Origin: Cacajao melanocephalus
Lineage: Eukaryota > Chordata > Mammalia > Primates > Pitheciidae
Assembly: GCA_963573385.1 (NCBI GenBank)
Contig: CAUYLG010017979.1
Location: 1 to 64,000, forward strand
Direction: 5' to 3'
DNA: 64,000 bases
Every line of letters begins with the position of its first letter. Position 1 is the first letter of the stretch. Positions 40,177-52,655 of this stretch are shown here, piece after piece. The notes under the pieces were generated by a model, which was given only the letters and a program-made list of their open reading frames with translations, was not told the origin of the DNA and did no database searches. Position numbers and translations under genes: made by a program.

Positions 40177-41480
40177 TTTGTTTTGTTTTTTTGTTTTGTT
40201 TTTTTGGTTGTTGCGGTTTTTATTGAAGTTGATTTAAAAAGTCTTCTTTGGTCAAAACAAAGTAAGTTCTTAAAAGATACTAAGATGTGACTGCTTCCCA
40301 GTCCAGGAAGTATGCCTGCAGGGAGTTTGAGCTAGTGCCAAGGTATGTGTGTATTTTAATGCTCCTTATGCAGCTTTAGATAATAGTTGGAAAGCTCCTG
40401 GTGCCACAGCAACCACCAGACACCATTCAAAAGCATGGTCTGCAGGGAAGATTGAATGATGGAGAACATACTGTTTCCTGTGTTGCTTGATGTATATCAG
40501 TGTATTTTTATCCAAACAAAACTAAACTAACAGCTGCTGTGTACTTTTGTTTACATGCTATATGTCAAATCTTATTGTCCCTAAGGTACTTATGAGAAAA
40601 GATTTAGCAGTCATCTTCTTAAATACCGATGCCTACCCAAATTTGGATTTTTCTCCACTGAACAAAATGACAAGCACACGATTGCTATACTTAGAGCAAT
40701 CTTTCACAGCTGCTTTAGTTTTTCAGTGATCCTATTAAACTGACGGCATATTGCCTGTGGGGTCTACAGTGTTATAATACTGCTGTAAGAGACATTGATT
40801 TATATGATAGGATCAAACAGAATAGTGATGCATTGAAGGGAAGAATTTCATAGGTCATATTGTTTTTACCTGAGTAAAATTTAATTTGGACATTGTGACC
40901 TAAACAGAACATCTGGTTATTTTAATTGCTGATGTGTGGATGAAATGTTGACATTAAGGCTTAGGAAGTACGAAATCTTAGAAAGTCCTCTCCATTTTGA
41001 AAATGCAGCCTGAGTCATGTTTTTTTTTTAAACTGAACGAAGTAGCTGTGCATTAAATATGCTGGCACATCTTCTGCTTGAGCAAGTGGACCGAAATGGT
41101 GTGAATTGTTAATGCCTTGCTGCTTTGGTTCACGGCTTGTGATTGATCATTTGTAACTATATCTACTCCTTGTTCCATGAAATCAAGTATGGAGTAATGG
41201 GTTCATCAGATTTGGGGGTTAAATTGAGAGTGAAGAGGTACTGTGTGTGGAAATAAGAGTTGCCATGTTCAGGGCTGGCCTTGTAACAGCATGGAATCTA
41301 AAGGCGATATTCAAAACCACTTCACTCATCATACGCTTACTGATTCTGAATAGGGCCCATTTGCAGGGGACATTTGGTAGTTTTCCAATACGCTTTATGC
41401 CTCTTTCTACTTCCACCACCATGCACATCTTTTTTTCATACATCCCCAGTAGCACATTGGTAGAACAGGTCAGCATACAC
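40177..41480 (-). pseudogene. Probable processed retrocopy of an mRNA 3' end
   Basis: Seen: on the minus strand an AATAAA hexamer (40219-40224) is followed about 13 nt later by an A-rich tail (40177-40206, runs of A broken by C), the arrangement of a cleaved and polyadenylated mRNA. Upstream lies roughly 1.2 kb of non-repetitive sequence resembling a 3' UTR, with no LINE or Alu similarity. An 87-codon frame at 41219-41482 begins MCMLTCSTNVLLGMYEKK and stops at SLSI; it may be the end of a coding region or chance. No clear target-site duplication was found, so the 5' limit is a guess. The parent gene was not recognised. An alternative is a real antisense terminal exon with genomically encoded A-rich DNA. 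Confidence 0.5.
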
Positions 41481-43805
41481 AATTCATTTATTTAAATGAC
41501 TTGATTTATACAAGTAGAAATAAGCTGGGATTCTATTATCTGATCTTGCTTTTCCTTTCAACAAAATAATAGTGTCAGTGTGTGTCTTTGAAAATACAAG
41601 GATGTTGTGAACTCAATTTCTTGGACATCTAAAATATTTGATATATAGTAGTAACGTGAAATAACTTAATTGGTTTGGTATACATGCAATTTACAATTAC
41701 TTAAAGATATATTGAGAATTAATTATACCTAGTCTATTTTTATGTGGCCATGGCCTATAACAATACATAAAATTGAATATGCATGACATGGTTTTGTAAA
41801 CTTTAAAGCTCTGTAGAAAAATTTAAAGTATTACCTTAGAGTTACTTTTAGGAATTATAATGCACAGAACTCAACAAATAAATCTAACACAAAAAAGAAG
41901 TAATGGTCTTTAGAAATGTCATTATATAATTACTTGATCTAATAACTGACATTTTTATTACTTTAGAGTATTTGTATTTATATTACTATCCCAAAAAAGT
42001 TTAACCCGAATGGTATTAAATGAGGCACAAATTAACTTTTGACTCAGTCAGAAAATAAGTAATAGAAAACACAGTAAAACTTAGGAATAAAATTAATTAT
42101 ACAAAGCACTTACATATGTAAATAACATTCAAAAGCAAGCTAATTATAAAATGTCTTGAAATTCTGTTACATTGTACAGTCACATTAATACAAACCTAAA
42201 AATGTAGTTAACCTTTTTGTTCTTTTTTCTTTAAGACTCAAAAATAGGAATAATAATAATAATACCCAGAACAAATATAACTAAATGAGAGAGACTTGGA
42301 AGTCAGCTAATGTGGGTAAAACAGTTTGGTGCCCTTGAATGTAAATGCCAAGTCAACATATTACTTACATTTTAATGATTTAAGATGTAAATATATATGT
42401 CATGAGAGATTCATACTTTAAATGTGACAGACTAAAAAAAGCCTTAATCGTTTCAGCAGTGAAAATGGAGGATTCACTTTGACATTTACTTCTTCATGTT
42501 TGTTTCAGAAAGACAGAATCTTCTATAATTAGTGTTTTATATATTTTTGTCTATGATTTCTTCTCTCTTTTAAAAGCTCTTAGGAGAAAGAAAATCTCTG
42601 CTGAGTGGTGTTCTTTTACATGACTGTTAAATGCTGAGAGCTATGTAAGGCATTGTTTTATAACAGGTAGTAGCAATTAGGCTGTTTGTTTTCATTGGCA
42701 ATTATACTTATTATAATATATTTTATAATAAACTTCTGAGACCATGGACAAGTCATTAGAGTCAGAATGGGATTTTTAGCTTTAGAGTTCTAAGGCTGAA
42801 AAATAAGAGACATAAAACCCAGAAAACAGAAAGACAAACTTAAGGATTTTGACAAAGCAAGGATTTGATTTAAAAATTGCATGAATGACTAAAACAAGTT
42901 TACCCCAACAAAACCTAGGAGTGATGGTTATATCTTCATGAATATAAAAGAGAGCCTATGTTTTAAAGATTTCAACAGGGAATTTCTGACAAATATTAAA
43001 GAGTCTACAAATAGATTAGACCACTTTCATAATTCTGCCTTCACATATTTAATAAAAGATGACAGTGATCCATTTATAATCGGAGATCTCCAACTGCCAC
43101 TAAAACATTTTTTTAAAACTCAAGGCTTAGCAAAATTCTCGATAACCTCTGTAGATCAATAGTAAAAATATAAATCGGTGGTTACTTAAGCACATTCTGT
43201 TTTTGATACAAGGGTAGATCAAGTCTTATGCTGGGAAGTCACTAGAAGACCCTGACGACCATGTCTGAGAAATCCTGGAACCAAGGCAAAGTTGCAGAGA
43301 CCACAATTCCAAGGAATAAAGACTTCCTGAGTAGCATTTTTCTACACAACAGGCTCTTAACTGGCTGCCTTTGTGTATACCAAGTCTTGACATAGAGAGA
43401 TTTAAGGACTGATTAATTACTGCCAGCGCTTGGCACCCTTTTTCAGCAAGAGACCTAAATTTTTACATTTCATAAAGTTTCAAAAGTAAAGGTAAATGGT
43501 AAGGAACTCAAGAATTGAAGAGAGGCAAATGCACTTAAAGAAGAAACTTTATCCATAAGCCTGATCTTAATTCCCTAAAAGTTGTAGAACAGATTATAAA
43601 ATGGTATGTGAACCCTCAGGAAAACATACAGTAATCATTAAGACCCAACATGCGATCATTGATTACTAAACAAATATTTAATGAACACAGAGAGACTCTT
43701 GTGGAAATCTTCTACATGAAGGTTGAGATTTCCAACACCAGCATATAACCATTATTTCTTCCAGTGGGAAGTACATCACAATACACTGTGGCTACCATCT
43801 ATTTG
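41481..43805. other. AT-rich unique intronic DNA
   Basis: A short (AAT)n run lies at 42248-42262. No other element recognised. Frames here are short and of biased composition. Confidence 0.45.
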
Positions 43806-44248
<443 letters not shown>

Positions 44249-44422
44249 TAATTCCTCTATTTAGAATTCTTGATTGCTTGCTTTTAAATGATTCTATTTA
44301 GAAGTCAAAGAGAATTATATTACTTAGTATCCAAAACAAGGCAAAAAAAGTTATGAGTGGATGCTACCTTGGCTCACGATGTCTTTCCTGAAAAATGTTA
44401 TAAGAGGAATCAGAGTGAATAA

Positions 44423-44423
<1 letters not shown>

Positions 44424-44460
<37 letters not shown>

Positions 44461-44462
44461 AT
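44424..44462 (+). repeat. CA microsatellite
   Basis: About 15 uninterrupted CA units followed by catacaca. Likely polymorphic. Confidence 0.95.
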
Positions 44463-44754
44463 CCCTGCTTGGGGCTGAACTATAGGCTGCAGTTTATACT
44501 ATTCTGAGTCACCCCCGACTCCCACCGCCAGCAATGCTGTTCCCGGAGCCTAGACTGTCTGGGCTATTGCAGAATTCCGCATTTGGGAAAACAAGGCAGT
44601 GCTGCATATACAATGATAGTACTAGGTATTTTTGGAGCATCCAAGAAGAGGGAAGGATTTTGACCAGACCTAGATCCTCTCTCAGTGCCTGAATTTTCCA
44701 CTTAACGTTAGGCAGCATCCCTAATTTTTAAATGATTTTGCAATATCTACTCTA

Positions 44755-45605
44755 TTATTTAGCCCTGTGCTAAACATGGGAATACAGAGAAGTTTACAAA
44801 ATCTTCACCCTCATATAGTTTACAGTCTAGATGAAAGACATACATTAAACAAATAACTCGCCCAAGAAGTTTTATTAATTGCAGTTGTGATAATTACTAT
44901 ACACTGGGTGCTATTAACATAACAGGGATACCCATCTGTAATGCCTACTTTACATGCCAACTTGATGGGATCACAGGGTACCCAGACATTTGGCTGAACA
45001 TTATTCTGAGGGTGTCTGTGAGGATGATTAAACATTTGGATAAGATAAATATTTGAATCAGTAGACTAAGTAAAGCACATTGGCCTCTCTAATGTCGGTG
45101 GGCCTCATTTAAACAAATGAGGGCCTGAACAGAACAAAAAGACTGAGTAACTCGGACTGTAACTATGCATAGATTCTCCTGGATCTCTAGCTTGCCAACT
45201 ATAGAGCTTGAGTCTTCTCAGCTTCCATAATTACATGAACCAATTCCTTAAAATAAATTGAGAGAGAGACAGAGAGAAAGAGACTATAAACAGGTTCTGT
45301 TTCTATGGATAACCCTAACAAATTCACCATACTAGATAAGATAGGTAAGGGGAATAGGAGTAAGAGAATGTCAAGAAGTTTCTCAGAAGTAATATTTAAA
45401 CAAAGACCTTAATATGAGTAGGCAATAGTCTGCCAGGAGGATAGGGTGAGAGAAAATCCAAGGGGAGAAAACATGTGATAAGGTACTGGGGCATGAAGGA
45501 GAGTGTCTGGGGAACAGAAACAAAGTGATTTGAGTGCAGAGTGGAAGGAACCAGCAATACTAAGATACCGAAGTTGGGAACCTAAGGCCATTCATACCAT
45601 GACAC
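44755..45605 (-). mobile_element. L2 LINE 3' region split by an LTR-like insert
   Basis: Antisense L2: ccctgtgctaaacatgggaa with atagtttacagtctagatga on the left (44755-44930), resuming at about 45350 with tttctcagaagtaatattta, tgccaggaggatagggtgag and tttgagtgcagagtggaagg. The two parts are in consensus order, so the 390-bp segment between them is a later insertion. Confidence 0.75.
44935..45325 (+). mobile_element. Old LTR-like interspersed repeat inside L2
   Basis: Matches a high-copy mammalian repeat that I remember by its blocks (catgccaacttgatgggatc, cagacatttggctgaacatt, tcagtagactaagtaaagca, gggcctgaacagaacaaaaa) and its end ggttctgtttctatggataa with ccctaac. It has a short GAGA tract in place of the usual TC/TA run. 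I am confident that it is repetitive, less so about its class. Confidence 0.7.
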
Positions 45606-46085
45606 ATTAAAGTATTGGTAAAGTATGCAAGCTACGAAAGAATGAAATAGTTTTTAAAATAGTGTTTGTAGAATGATGAAGTTAAAACACTTGTGTCTAA
45701 GTTAGAGATAAGTGAGCTTTCAGGCTCCACTAAATAAACAACCATATTCTTGGAGGATTAATATAATCTGAAACAAGACTATTAGCATACTAGAAATCTC
45801 TGCCCTAATTACAACCTAGCCAACATTTTTATAATAACTTAGACAAGGTCAAGTTGGTATGCCTACTAAATTTAAAACTGAAAACAATGATGGGAGAAAC
45901 TATTAATTCCTGGGTGACAGATTAAATATCTGAAAGATCTGGACAGGCTAAACTACTAAATAAAAACCTTAGAGGTAGTTTAGTAGGAATTCGTATGTAA
46001 AGTTCTGTTCTCACGTCTGAATATCTAGCAGTACAAGTACAAGATAAGAAAGAAGTAGCTTAAAAGCAAATTGTGAGAATAAATT
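45606..46085. other. Unresolved, probably ancient repeat flank
   Basis: No clear match. It may be the 5' continuation of the L3/CR1 copy that follows. Confidence 0.35.
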
Positions 46086-46612
46086 TGGGGGCTTTCATTG
46101 GCTCCAAGTTCAATGTAGATCAATTACATAATTCATCTGATAGTAATAATAATGCAATTTTAGGTCACATAATGACCGGAAAAAAAAGAGAGGGTAGGAC
46201 TGCTTTACTCAGCATTGGTTGACCTGGAAAATTGTGTACAGTTTAGGACCCCACAAGTAGGAATACTGAAATAACTAGACAGAACAGAGAAGAGTGAACA
46301 GGATGATGAGGGCCAGATAAACAGTTGAAGAGACTAGGGATATTTAACTTCGAAACACTTAAGTGAAACATATTCAAATATATGAAAGGCAATCACAGAC
46401 CAGGAATTAATTTCAGGACAAGTGATAAATATCTAAAAGAATAGATTTTGGTGAGATATACAACAGAGTTTTCAGAGAAAGTATAGCTGTCAGAAATGGA
46501 ACAAGTGTGACGGGATGGACACTTGTTGCAGACAATTTAGAGGAGATTTCATAAACAAAGTGAGATTTTGGTGATCACCAAAGGCCCTTTTGATGCTGAG
46601 ATCAAAGTAAAT
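46086..46612 (+). mobile_element. L3/CR1 LINE relic
   Basis: Ancient CR1-clade blocks in order: ttgtgtacagtttaggaccc, a degraded agagaagagtgaacaggatg, agaagag-type block gaagagactagggatattta, aacatattcaaatatatgaa and tttagaggagatttcataaa with ttggtgatcaccaaaggccc. This family stopped moving before the mammalian radiation. No coding frame remains. Confidence 0.7.
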
Positions 46613-47165
46613 CAATCAACAACACTGTTCTGAAGCAGACATTAAAAAAGAATTATCATTATCATTTGTTTTTATACTGCATTGGGCATCAAAATGAGAA
46701 TCTTCTGGCTTTTAAAGTTCTATAGAATATAGCAAAATACTACTCAGAGTGGTCAGTGAATCATTAAGTATCAGAACTACCAACAAAAAGCAGTTAATAG
46801 TGAGTAATTCATTGCAAATTTATTTCAACAAAGAAAATTTTGGAATTCTAATTAACTCATTCACCTAAGAGTATTTTCATGTCTTACTATTTTAAGCACT
46901 ATAACATAGACTATGCTTAATAATTGTTTATTTTGAATATTAATATTTTTGCAGATCTACCATATGCCCAGTTTCATCATAGATATTAGGAGAGTTTTGG
47001 AGATTTTTTTAAAAGTAAAAAACAAAAACTTCTCTTTAGTTAAAGAGATAAGTACAATACACAAAACAGAAATATTACCTATATAAACAATGTTGTGGTT
47101 TATGATACAGACAAAATCAAAAGAAGTTATGAAATGGAGGTATTAGTAAACAAACTAAATAAGGT
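46613..47165. other. AT-rich unique DNA
   Basis: Nothing recognised. Confidence 0.5.
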
Positions 47166-47335
47166 GGGATTTAAATAATATTTTTAAACTTTGCAGGCTG
47201 ACCTGCCTTGTGAAAGACTCAGAGATCCCAGCTAAGCCATGCCTGAATTCCTGACCAACAAAAATTGAGAAATGTGTTTTTTTCTTTAAGCTGCTAAATT
47301 TTGGGACAACTTGTCATGCAGCAATATATAACTAA
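47166..47335 (+). repeat. MLT1-like LTR, 3' part
   Basis: Ends like older MLT1 subfamilies: ctttaagctgctaaattttg, acttgtcatgcagcaatata and taactaatacc. Confidence 0.65.
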
Positions 47336-47344
47336 TACCAATTT

Positions 47345-47690
47345 TAGAAAAGAGATAATATAGTATATTCCATTATTCAAAGTATTTGCTGCTCCTCCCT
47401 GAAGGAAAAGTACACTTCCCAACTTATTCATGCTAGGTTTAGCTGTGTCACTTGCAATGCTCTTCCCCAAGGAAGGGCCACACATCCTCACACTGCTGAA
47501 TTAAGAAGATGGTATGTAACTTGCTTTGACATATGCAAGTGCAGCTGCAGTCAACCCACATCAACATGTAGCATGAGTGAAAAATAATAGTTTTGTATAA
47601 GCCACTGAGAGTTATATGGCAAAATAATACACTGAAAGTTGTGAAGTCATTTGTTACCATGTAATAATATAATATATCCTAACTGATACA
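47345..47690 (+). repeat. Second MaLR-like LTR, adjacent and in the same orientation
   Basis: tgacatatgcaagtgc, acatgtagcatgagtgaaaa, ataagccactgagagttata and the end atcctaactgata resemble another high-copy MaLR-type LTR. Subfamily not determined. Confidence 0.6.
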
Positions 47691-48104
47691 ACTTGCTGAA
47701 CTTTGAATAGATGGAGAAGAGGAAGATTATTCCAAGTGGGCATAAAATAGCATAAACAAGGGTAAGGAAGCTGGGCATCCCACGTCACTAAACTGTCTGG
47801 AACATTAAAGAGACTGATCTAGCTACAACTCAAGGTCCATGTTGGGTACTTGTGAGTTGTGAGTGATTAAGTTGGATGACTGAGCAAGATCACATAGTGA
47901 AGTTCCTTGAATGTCAAAATCAAGAAAGTGAAGATTGTCCTGATATGTAACATTTTGAACAACAATAAAATTGAGGAATATTTAGGGAGATTACTCTGAC
48001 AATACAAAGGATTAAGATTTAGGAATAGAATTTAGCTGTCTAACCAGTGAATAAGATTAATGTGATAACATTTAAGAAGTACAAATAGCTAACTATATTT
48101 GGTA
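47691..48104. other. Unresolved DNA
   Basis: Weakly resembles L2-type antisense sequence (agactgatctagctacaact, attactctgacaatacaaag) but is too diverged to call. Confidence 0.35.
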
Positions 48105-48325
48105 CCTCTTGCCACAGTAATGTTGCACAACAAACCACTACAAAACTCAGTGGCATAAGACAATAAGTATTTACTGAGCTCATGAGTCTGCAGATTAGCA
48201 GGGTGGTTCTGCTGGTCTTGGCTGGGCTTGCTCACATGTCTTGGAATCAGCTAGCTGTCAGCTGAGCTAGGGTGACCTTGGCTGGAACAAGTGGGGCAAA
48301 TCGGTTCTGCTCCACTTGTCTCTTT
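48105..48325 (-). repeat. MLT1-like LTR, antisense
   Basis: Antisense MLT1-type start: gttgcacaacaaaccactac, aactcagtggcataagacaa, gctgggcttgctcacatgtc and ggttctgctccacttgtctc. Directly abutted by the L1MB 3' end. Confidence 0.65.
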
Positions 48326-49020
48326 TTTTTAATAATTTATGGAGGTGAAATTCACATAACATAAAATCAACCATTTTAAAGTGAACAGCTCAGTGGCATT
48401 TAGTAGATTCAAAATGTGCAACCACCACCTCTATACAGTTCCAAAACATTTCCATCATTCCAAAGTAAAACCACTTATCCGTTAAGCAGCCTCTCCCTAG
48501 TCTCCTTTTCCCTCAGGCCATGACAAACACTAATCTGCATTCTGTCTCTATGGATTCATTCACTCTGGATGAATCATACAATATGTTACCTTTTATGTCT
48601 GGCATCTTTCCCTGAGCATAATGTTTTCAAGGTTCACCCATGCTGTAGCATTATCAGCACTTCACTCCTTTTCATAGCTGAATAGCATTCCATTGTATGT
48701 GTGTACTACAATTTGTTCCTACAGTCAGAGAACATTTGGCTTCCTGGACATTCACAGACATTTGGCTTCCACTTCTTGACTATTATGTATAGCGCTGCTA
48801 TAAACATGCATGTACATATACTGGTTTGAGTACCTGTTTTTAATTTTTTTTTTTTGTATAAATATCTAGGAGTGGAATTGCAGCGCCATGTAGTAATTCT
48901 GTGTTTTTCTTTTGGAAAACTCATCAAATTTTTTTTCAAATTAGCTGCACCATTTCCACTTCCACAAGCAATGTATGAGGGGGCCTTCCAATTTCTTCAC
49001 ATCCTCAACAACACTTGTTA

Positions 49021-49039
49021 TTCTCTCTCTCTCTCTCTC

Positions 49040-49080
<41 letters not shown>

Positions 49081-49086
49081 GTGTTT
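49021..49086 (+). repeat. Compound TC/TG microsatellite inside L1MB
   Basis: (TC)n of about ten units changes directly into (TG)n of about 15 units with one GC interruption. Confidence 0.95.
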
Positions 49087-49424
49087 TATTAGAGCCATCC
49101 CAGTGTATGTGAAGTAGTACTTCATTGTAGTTTTTGACTGGCATTTCCCTAATGACTAAGTATGCTGAGCATCTTTTCATGTGCTTATTGCCATTTGTAT
49201 GTCTTTGGAAAAACGTTGATTCAAGTCCTTTGCCCATTTTTTAATTCAATTGTTTGTTTTTTGTTGTTGAGCGTGAGGTCTTTATACATTCTGGATTTTA
49301 AACCCTTTTCAGATACATAATTTGCAAATTTTTTCCATTCCATGGTTTGTCTTTTCACTTTCTTGGTAATGTCTTTTGATGTACAAAAATTTCAAATTTT
49401 AATGAAGTCCAATTTGTTATTTTT

Positions 49425-49465
49425 TCTATTTCTTTCTTTCTTTCTTTCTTTTTCTTTCTTTCTTA
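49425..49465 (+). repeat. TTTC microsatellite inside L1MB
   Basis: ctatttctttctttctttct repeated with one extra T, on the plus strand. Confidence 0.93.
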
Positions 49466-49900
49466 TTGCTCATGCTTTGGATGGAAATAACTTATGGAGG
49501 TAAAATTCACATAACAATGTCCTAGAATTGATTGCCAGATCCACAGTCATGAAAATGTGCTCCTATATTTTCTTCTGAGTTTAATGGTTTTTGCTTTTTT
49601 AGATTGCTGATCCATTTTGAGTTAATTCATGTTTATGGTGTGAAGTATGGATCCAACTTTAGTCTTTTGCACGTGGACCAGTTCTACCAGCACCACTGGT
49701 TGAAGACACTATTCTTTCCAATGCATGGTCATGACTCTTTTGTCAAAAGTCAATTGGCCATATATGTATTGGTTTATTTCTGGACTCTGAATTATATTCC
49801 ATTGGTCTATATGCCTATCCTTATGCCAGTACCACACTCTATGAATTACTGTAGTTTTACTTGTAGTAAGTTTTGAAACTGGAAAGTGTGAGTCCACTGC

Positions 49901-51300
49901 AAGTAGTCTGCAAGGTTAAGAGTACAGTATAGACTTCCACAAGACTGTCTTTACTTAAGACAACAGCCACATGTTTGGGGATCCTCATGCCACTCTCACT
50001 TCTGACCAGCTGGCTACAAATTTTGGGATTTATACTACTTCTTCAGGTTAAATAATTTCCAGATGTCTGATAAAACTCAGGAAAGTGCTATACTTATGGG
50101 GTCAAATTGGTCAGAAACCTTGAGAAATACAGAAATGATGCTGGAGAGCAAATAACAAAAAACTTTGAGACTTATGAAGGGGGTTTGACTGAGTGATGTC
50201 ATGTTTTGATGGTGCTTTAATATGCAAAGGCTATGTAGGGCTTTAAGATTTGTTTGTGTGCCTTTAATTCAGTGGCGTCTAGCTGCCTATATTGGGTCAT
50301 GTGGTTAAATATACAGTTTTGTAGTTGTATTTTTACTAATGGGCCTGTATATAGAGAATAGGGAGATTGGACTTAAATTTCATACTAAGCAAGGACTACA
50401 CAGAATTTGAGCTTGATGGGTCAAAGCAACTAAATGCAGCGGGGATTATTTTCCAATAGACTTGACCTTCTGAAAATGCTGGGATTGGAAATGACTTTAG
50501 TATATTCAGGTGGGGTGTGGAGGGCTTACCTCTGTTAGCTGATCATGCCTTCCTTGCTGTTCAGGCTACTACTGCTTACTTAACCCAGCTGTGAACTTCA
50601 CCTGAAACTTCAGGCAAGTCTGAGATTGAGATTAGACTATTTTAGGTGTTGCAAAGTAAACAATATTTGCTGCTTTTCTGTGTCTTGAAGGCAAATCTAT
50701 AGGCCAGCACTTTCAAGGATAATGGCAACTGAGTTCTACATGCATGACAGTGAGGTTCTGTCTTTAAATTGTTAATATTGGGCCTAGATAGACAGCATTA
50801 CATCTGCTGCCTTCAATTCTATTCTTCATTATGTTATATCAAACTGTATTCTAGGCCAAAAAGGAATGTGGATGAGCTAACATTAGATTCATGTGACTCG
50901 CTGATAAACTTTTAGAGTGATCTCCACCAATCAAAGTTGGCTCTAAATTTGTTTATTGCATAAATTTTAACCATAGTTCAAAATTTCATAAACCCAAACT
51001 GTGGCTTCACCTACAGAAAGATGATAGGTTTTTTTAAATAAAAGGAGCACTCCCATCTTCTTCAGTTAAGACAGAGCAACTACTTGAAGAAAGTATTACA
51101 AATCTAGGAATCAAACTTGCTAAAGGAATCAAGGAGAAAGTAAAGTGGCTTGAAAATATGCTTAATTATTATGATCAGAATAGAACAGTGTATGCATAAA
51201 AATAAAATTTAAAAAGGACAAGCTGATTTTGCTGGAGGATATCAGAGATTTCCCTACAAAAATGGTGAACATCTGACTTAAGCACACATAGTTGACAAAC
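49901..51300. other. Unique intronic DNA
   Basis: No confident repeat. A donor-like site on the minus strand near 50527 (cagag|gtaagc) has no open frame ending there that I could support. 50540-50900 is of moderate GC content and non-repetitive. Confidence 0.4.
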
Positions 51301-51302
51301 AG

Positions 51303-51305
<3 letters not shown>

Positions 51306-51347
<42 letters not shown>
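51306..51347 (+). repeat. CA microsatellite
   Basis: About 20 uninterrupted CA units. Likely polymorphic. Confidence 0.96.
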
Positions 51348-51349
<2 letters not shown>

Positions 51350-52655
51350 CCTCTGAGATCTTAAACGCTAGGTGAAGGAGATTCATTCAAGTCTAATTAC
51401 TCTTAAGAGGTTATTATAAAAGGGTAAATTATTTTATTTGTTACAAAATCAGAAACAGTAACTGGGACCCAGTGAAACCTAATGGAAGAATAAATATAAG
51501 ATCTTGGAGAGCAGACTGAGAGCAATCACCCAGAGAAGACAGGGTCTCAAATACTTCGAAGAGTTGGTGTTTACATTACAGATAAATTTATAGTAATAGC
51601 AACTGGGGAATCTCTTTTGAGGATAGGGCAATTATACAAAGAGTGCACATAAAATCTGGACAAATTGGAGAGAAAGATTGGTATAAAATGTTACAAAAAG
51701 GTGCTGGGTGAACTCTGAAAATAGATGGGCCTGAGATTAAGGAAAGACAAAGACAAGATTAATTATATCACAGTGAATCCAGGCAGAACAATAATTGATC
51801 AAAGACTCCGGATCCAAGCTAGATGTTAGAGTGTGGAAGAAATACATCTGGGGTAGGATTATTGAACTCACGGAAGTAAAAATAGATAAGACTGGTTTGA
51901 ACAAAGGATGCTATTGACAAACTTCGAACTGATTGACTTCATATCTCTCACCACGAGAGACTCTGCAAGAAAAATATCTAGAGGTATATGTTAGAAAAAC
52001 ATGAGTATGGACCAGAAAGCAAAAAAAAAGTATTAGTAAAAAAGAAGGTACTCAATTGTTGCAAACAATGATAAACCCAAGCCTGTTAGAAAAGGGAACT
52101 TTCTGAAAGGAACAAGTGTATAGTAGAGACAAACCTTAAACATTGCAGAAAAAGAAGCACCTGACGGAAACATTAATTCAAGACCAGGAGCATTAAAAAA
52201 CTGAGGAAAGGCCACGTCTTCAGGAGGAAATGGCAGTAATGTGGTCCTCACTGGGACCCATAGCACATAAGCTTCAGAAACATGAATAGCTGCTTCTATC
52301 TGGAAATCCGCCAGAAGTTATTCTACAATTGGAACTGATGTGGACATGAAGGGGAAGCTGTGCCCATGAAGTAAGTTTCTTAGGCTTAAATAATTCCATA
52401 GGCAGAGGCCGTTATAGCAACCACTGTGACTGAAGATGCTACTCCTAAGATAAGATGGATGCTACGCCATTAGATAGTGATCATCCCCTGTTGAGCATGG
52501 GGTTTAGAAGAACTGACTCAGAAAAAAAAAGTAAGATGTTTGGAATTATTTAAAAGGGAAAAAAATGTGCCTTAAATAAGCCTTTATGATTGGTGCTGCC
52601 ACCAATGCAAACTTCCAGACGTTGCAAGAATGGAACACTCTCAGTTTCCTTTTTA
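51348..52655. other. Unresolved DNA, possibly ancient repeat
   Basis: Purine-rich, with scattered features of old LTR-internal sequence around 52030-52500 but no assignable match. No exon signal. Confidence 0.35.

Larger units (their letters stand above)
48331..49900 (-). mobile_element. L1MB-type LINE-1, 3' UTR and ORF2 C-terminus
   Basis: Antisense. The 3' UTR starts ggaggtgaaattcacataac and continues caaccaccacctctatacag; then ORF2 C-terminal coding DNA (catagctgaatagcattcca, aaaaacgttgattcaagtcc, ccagtaccacactctatgaa) up to the 5' truncation near 49900. Two microsatellites grew inside it. A 31-bp near-copy of the element's own 3' UTR start sits internally at 49486-49516. Confidence 0.88.

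Noticed and set aside
50450..50530. Minus-strand exon ending at cagag|gtaagc
   Set aside because: No acceptor giving an open frame of the needed phase could be supported.
44424..51347. CRISPR-like periodic repeats from the CA tracts
   Set aside because: They are dinucleotide microsatellites in a primate genome; no spacer structure exists.
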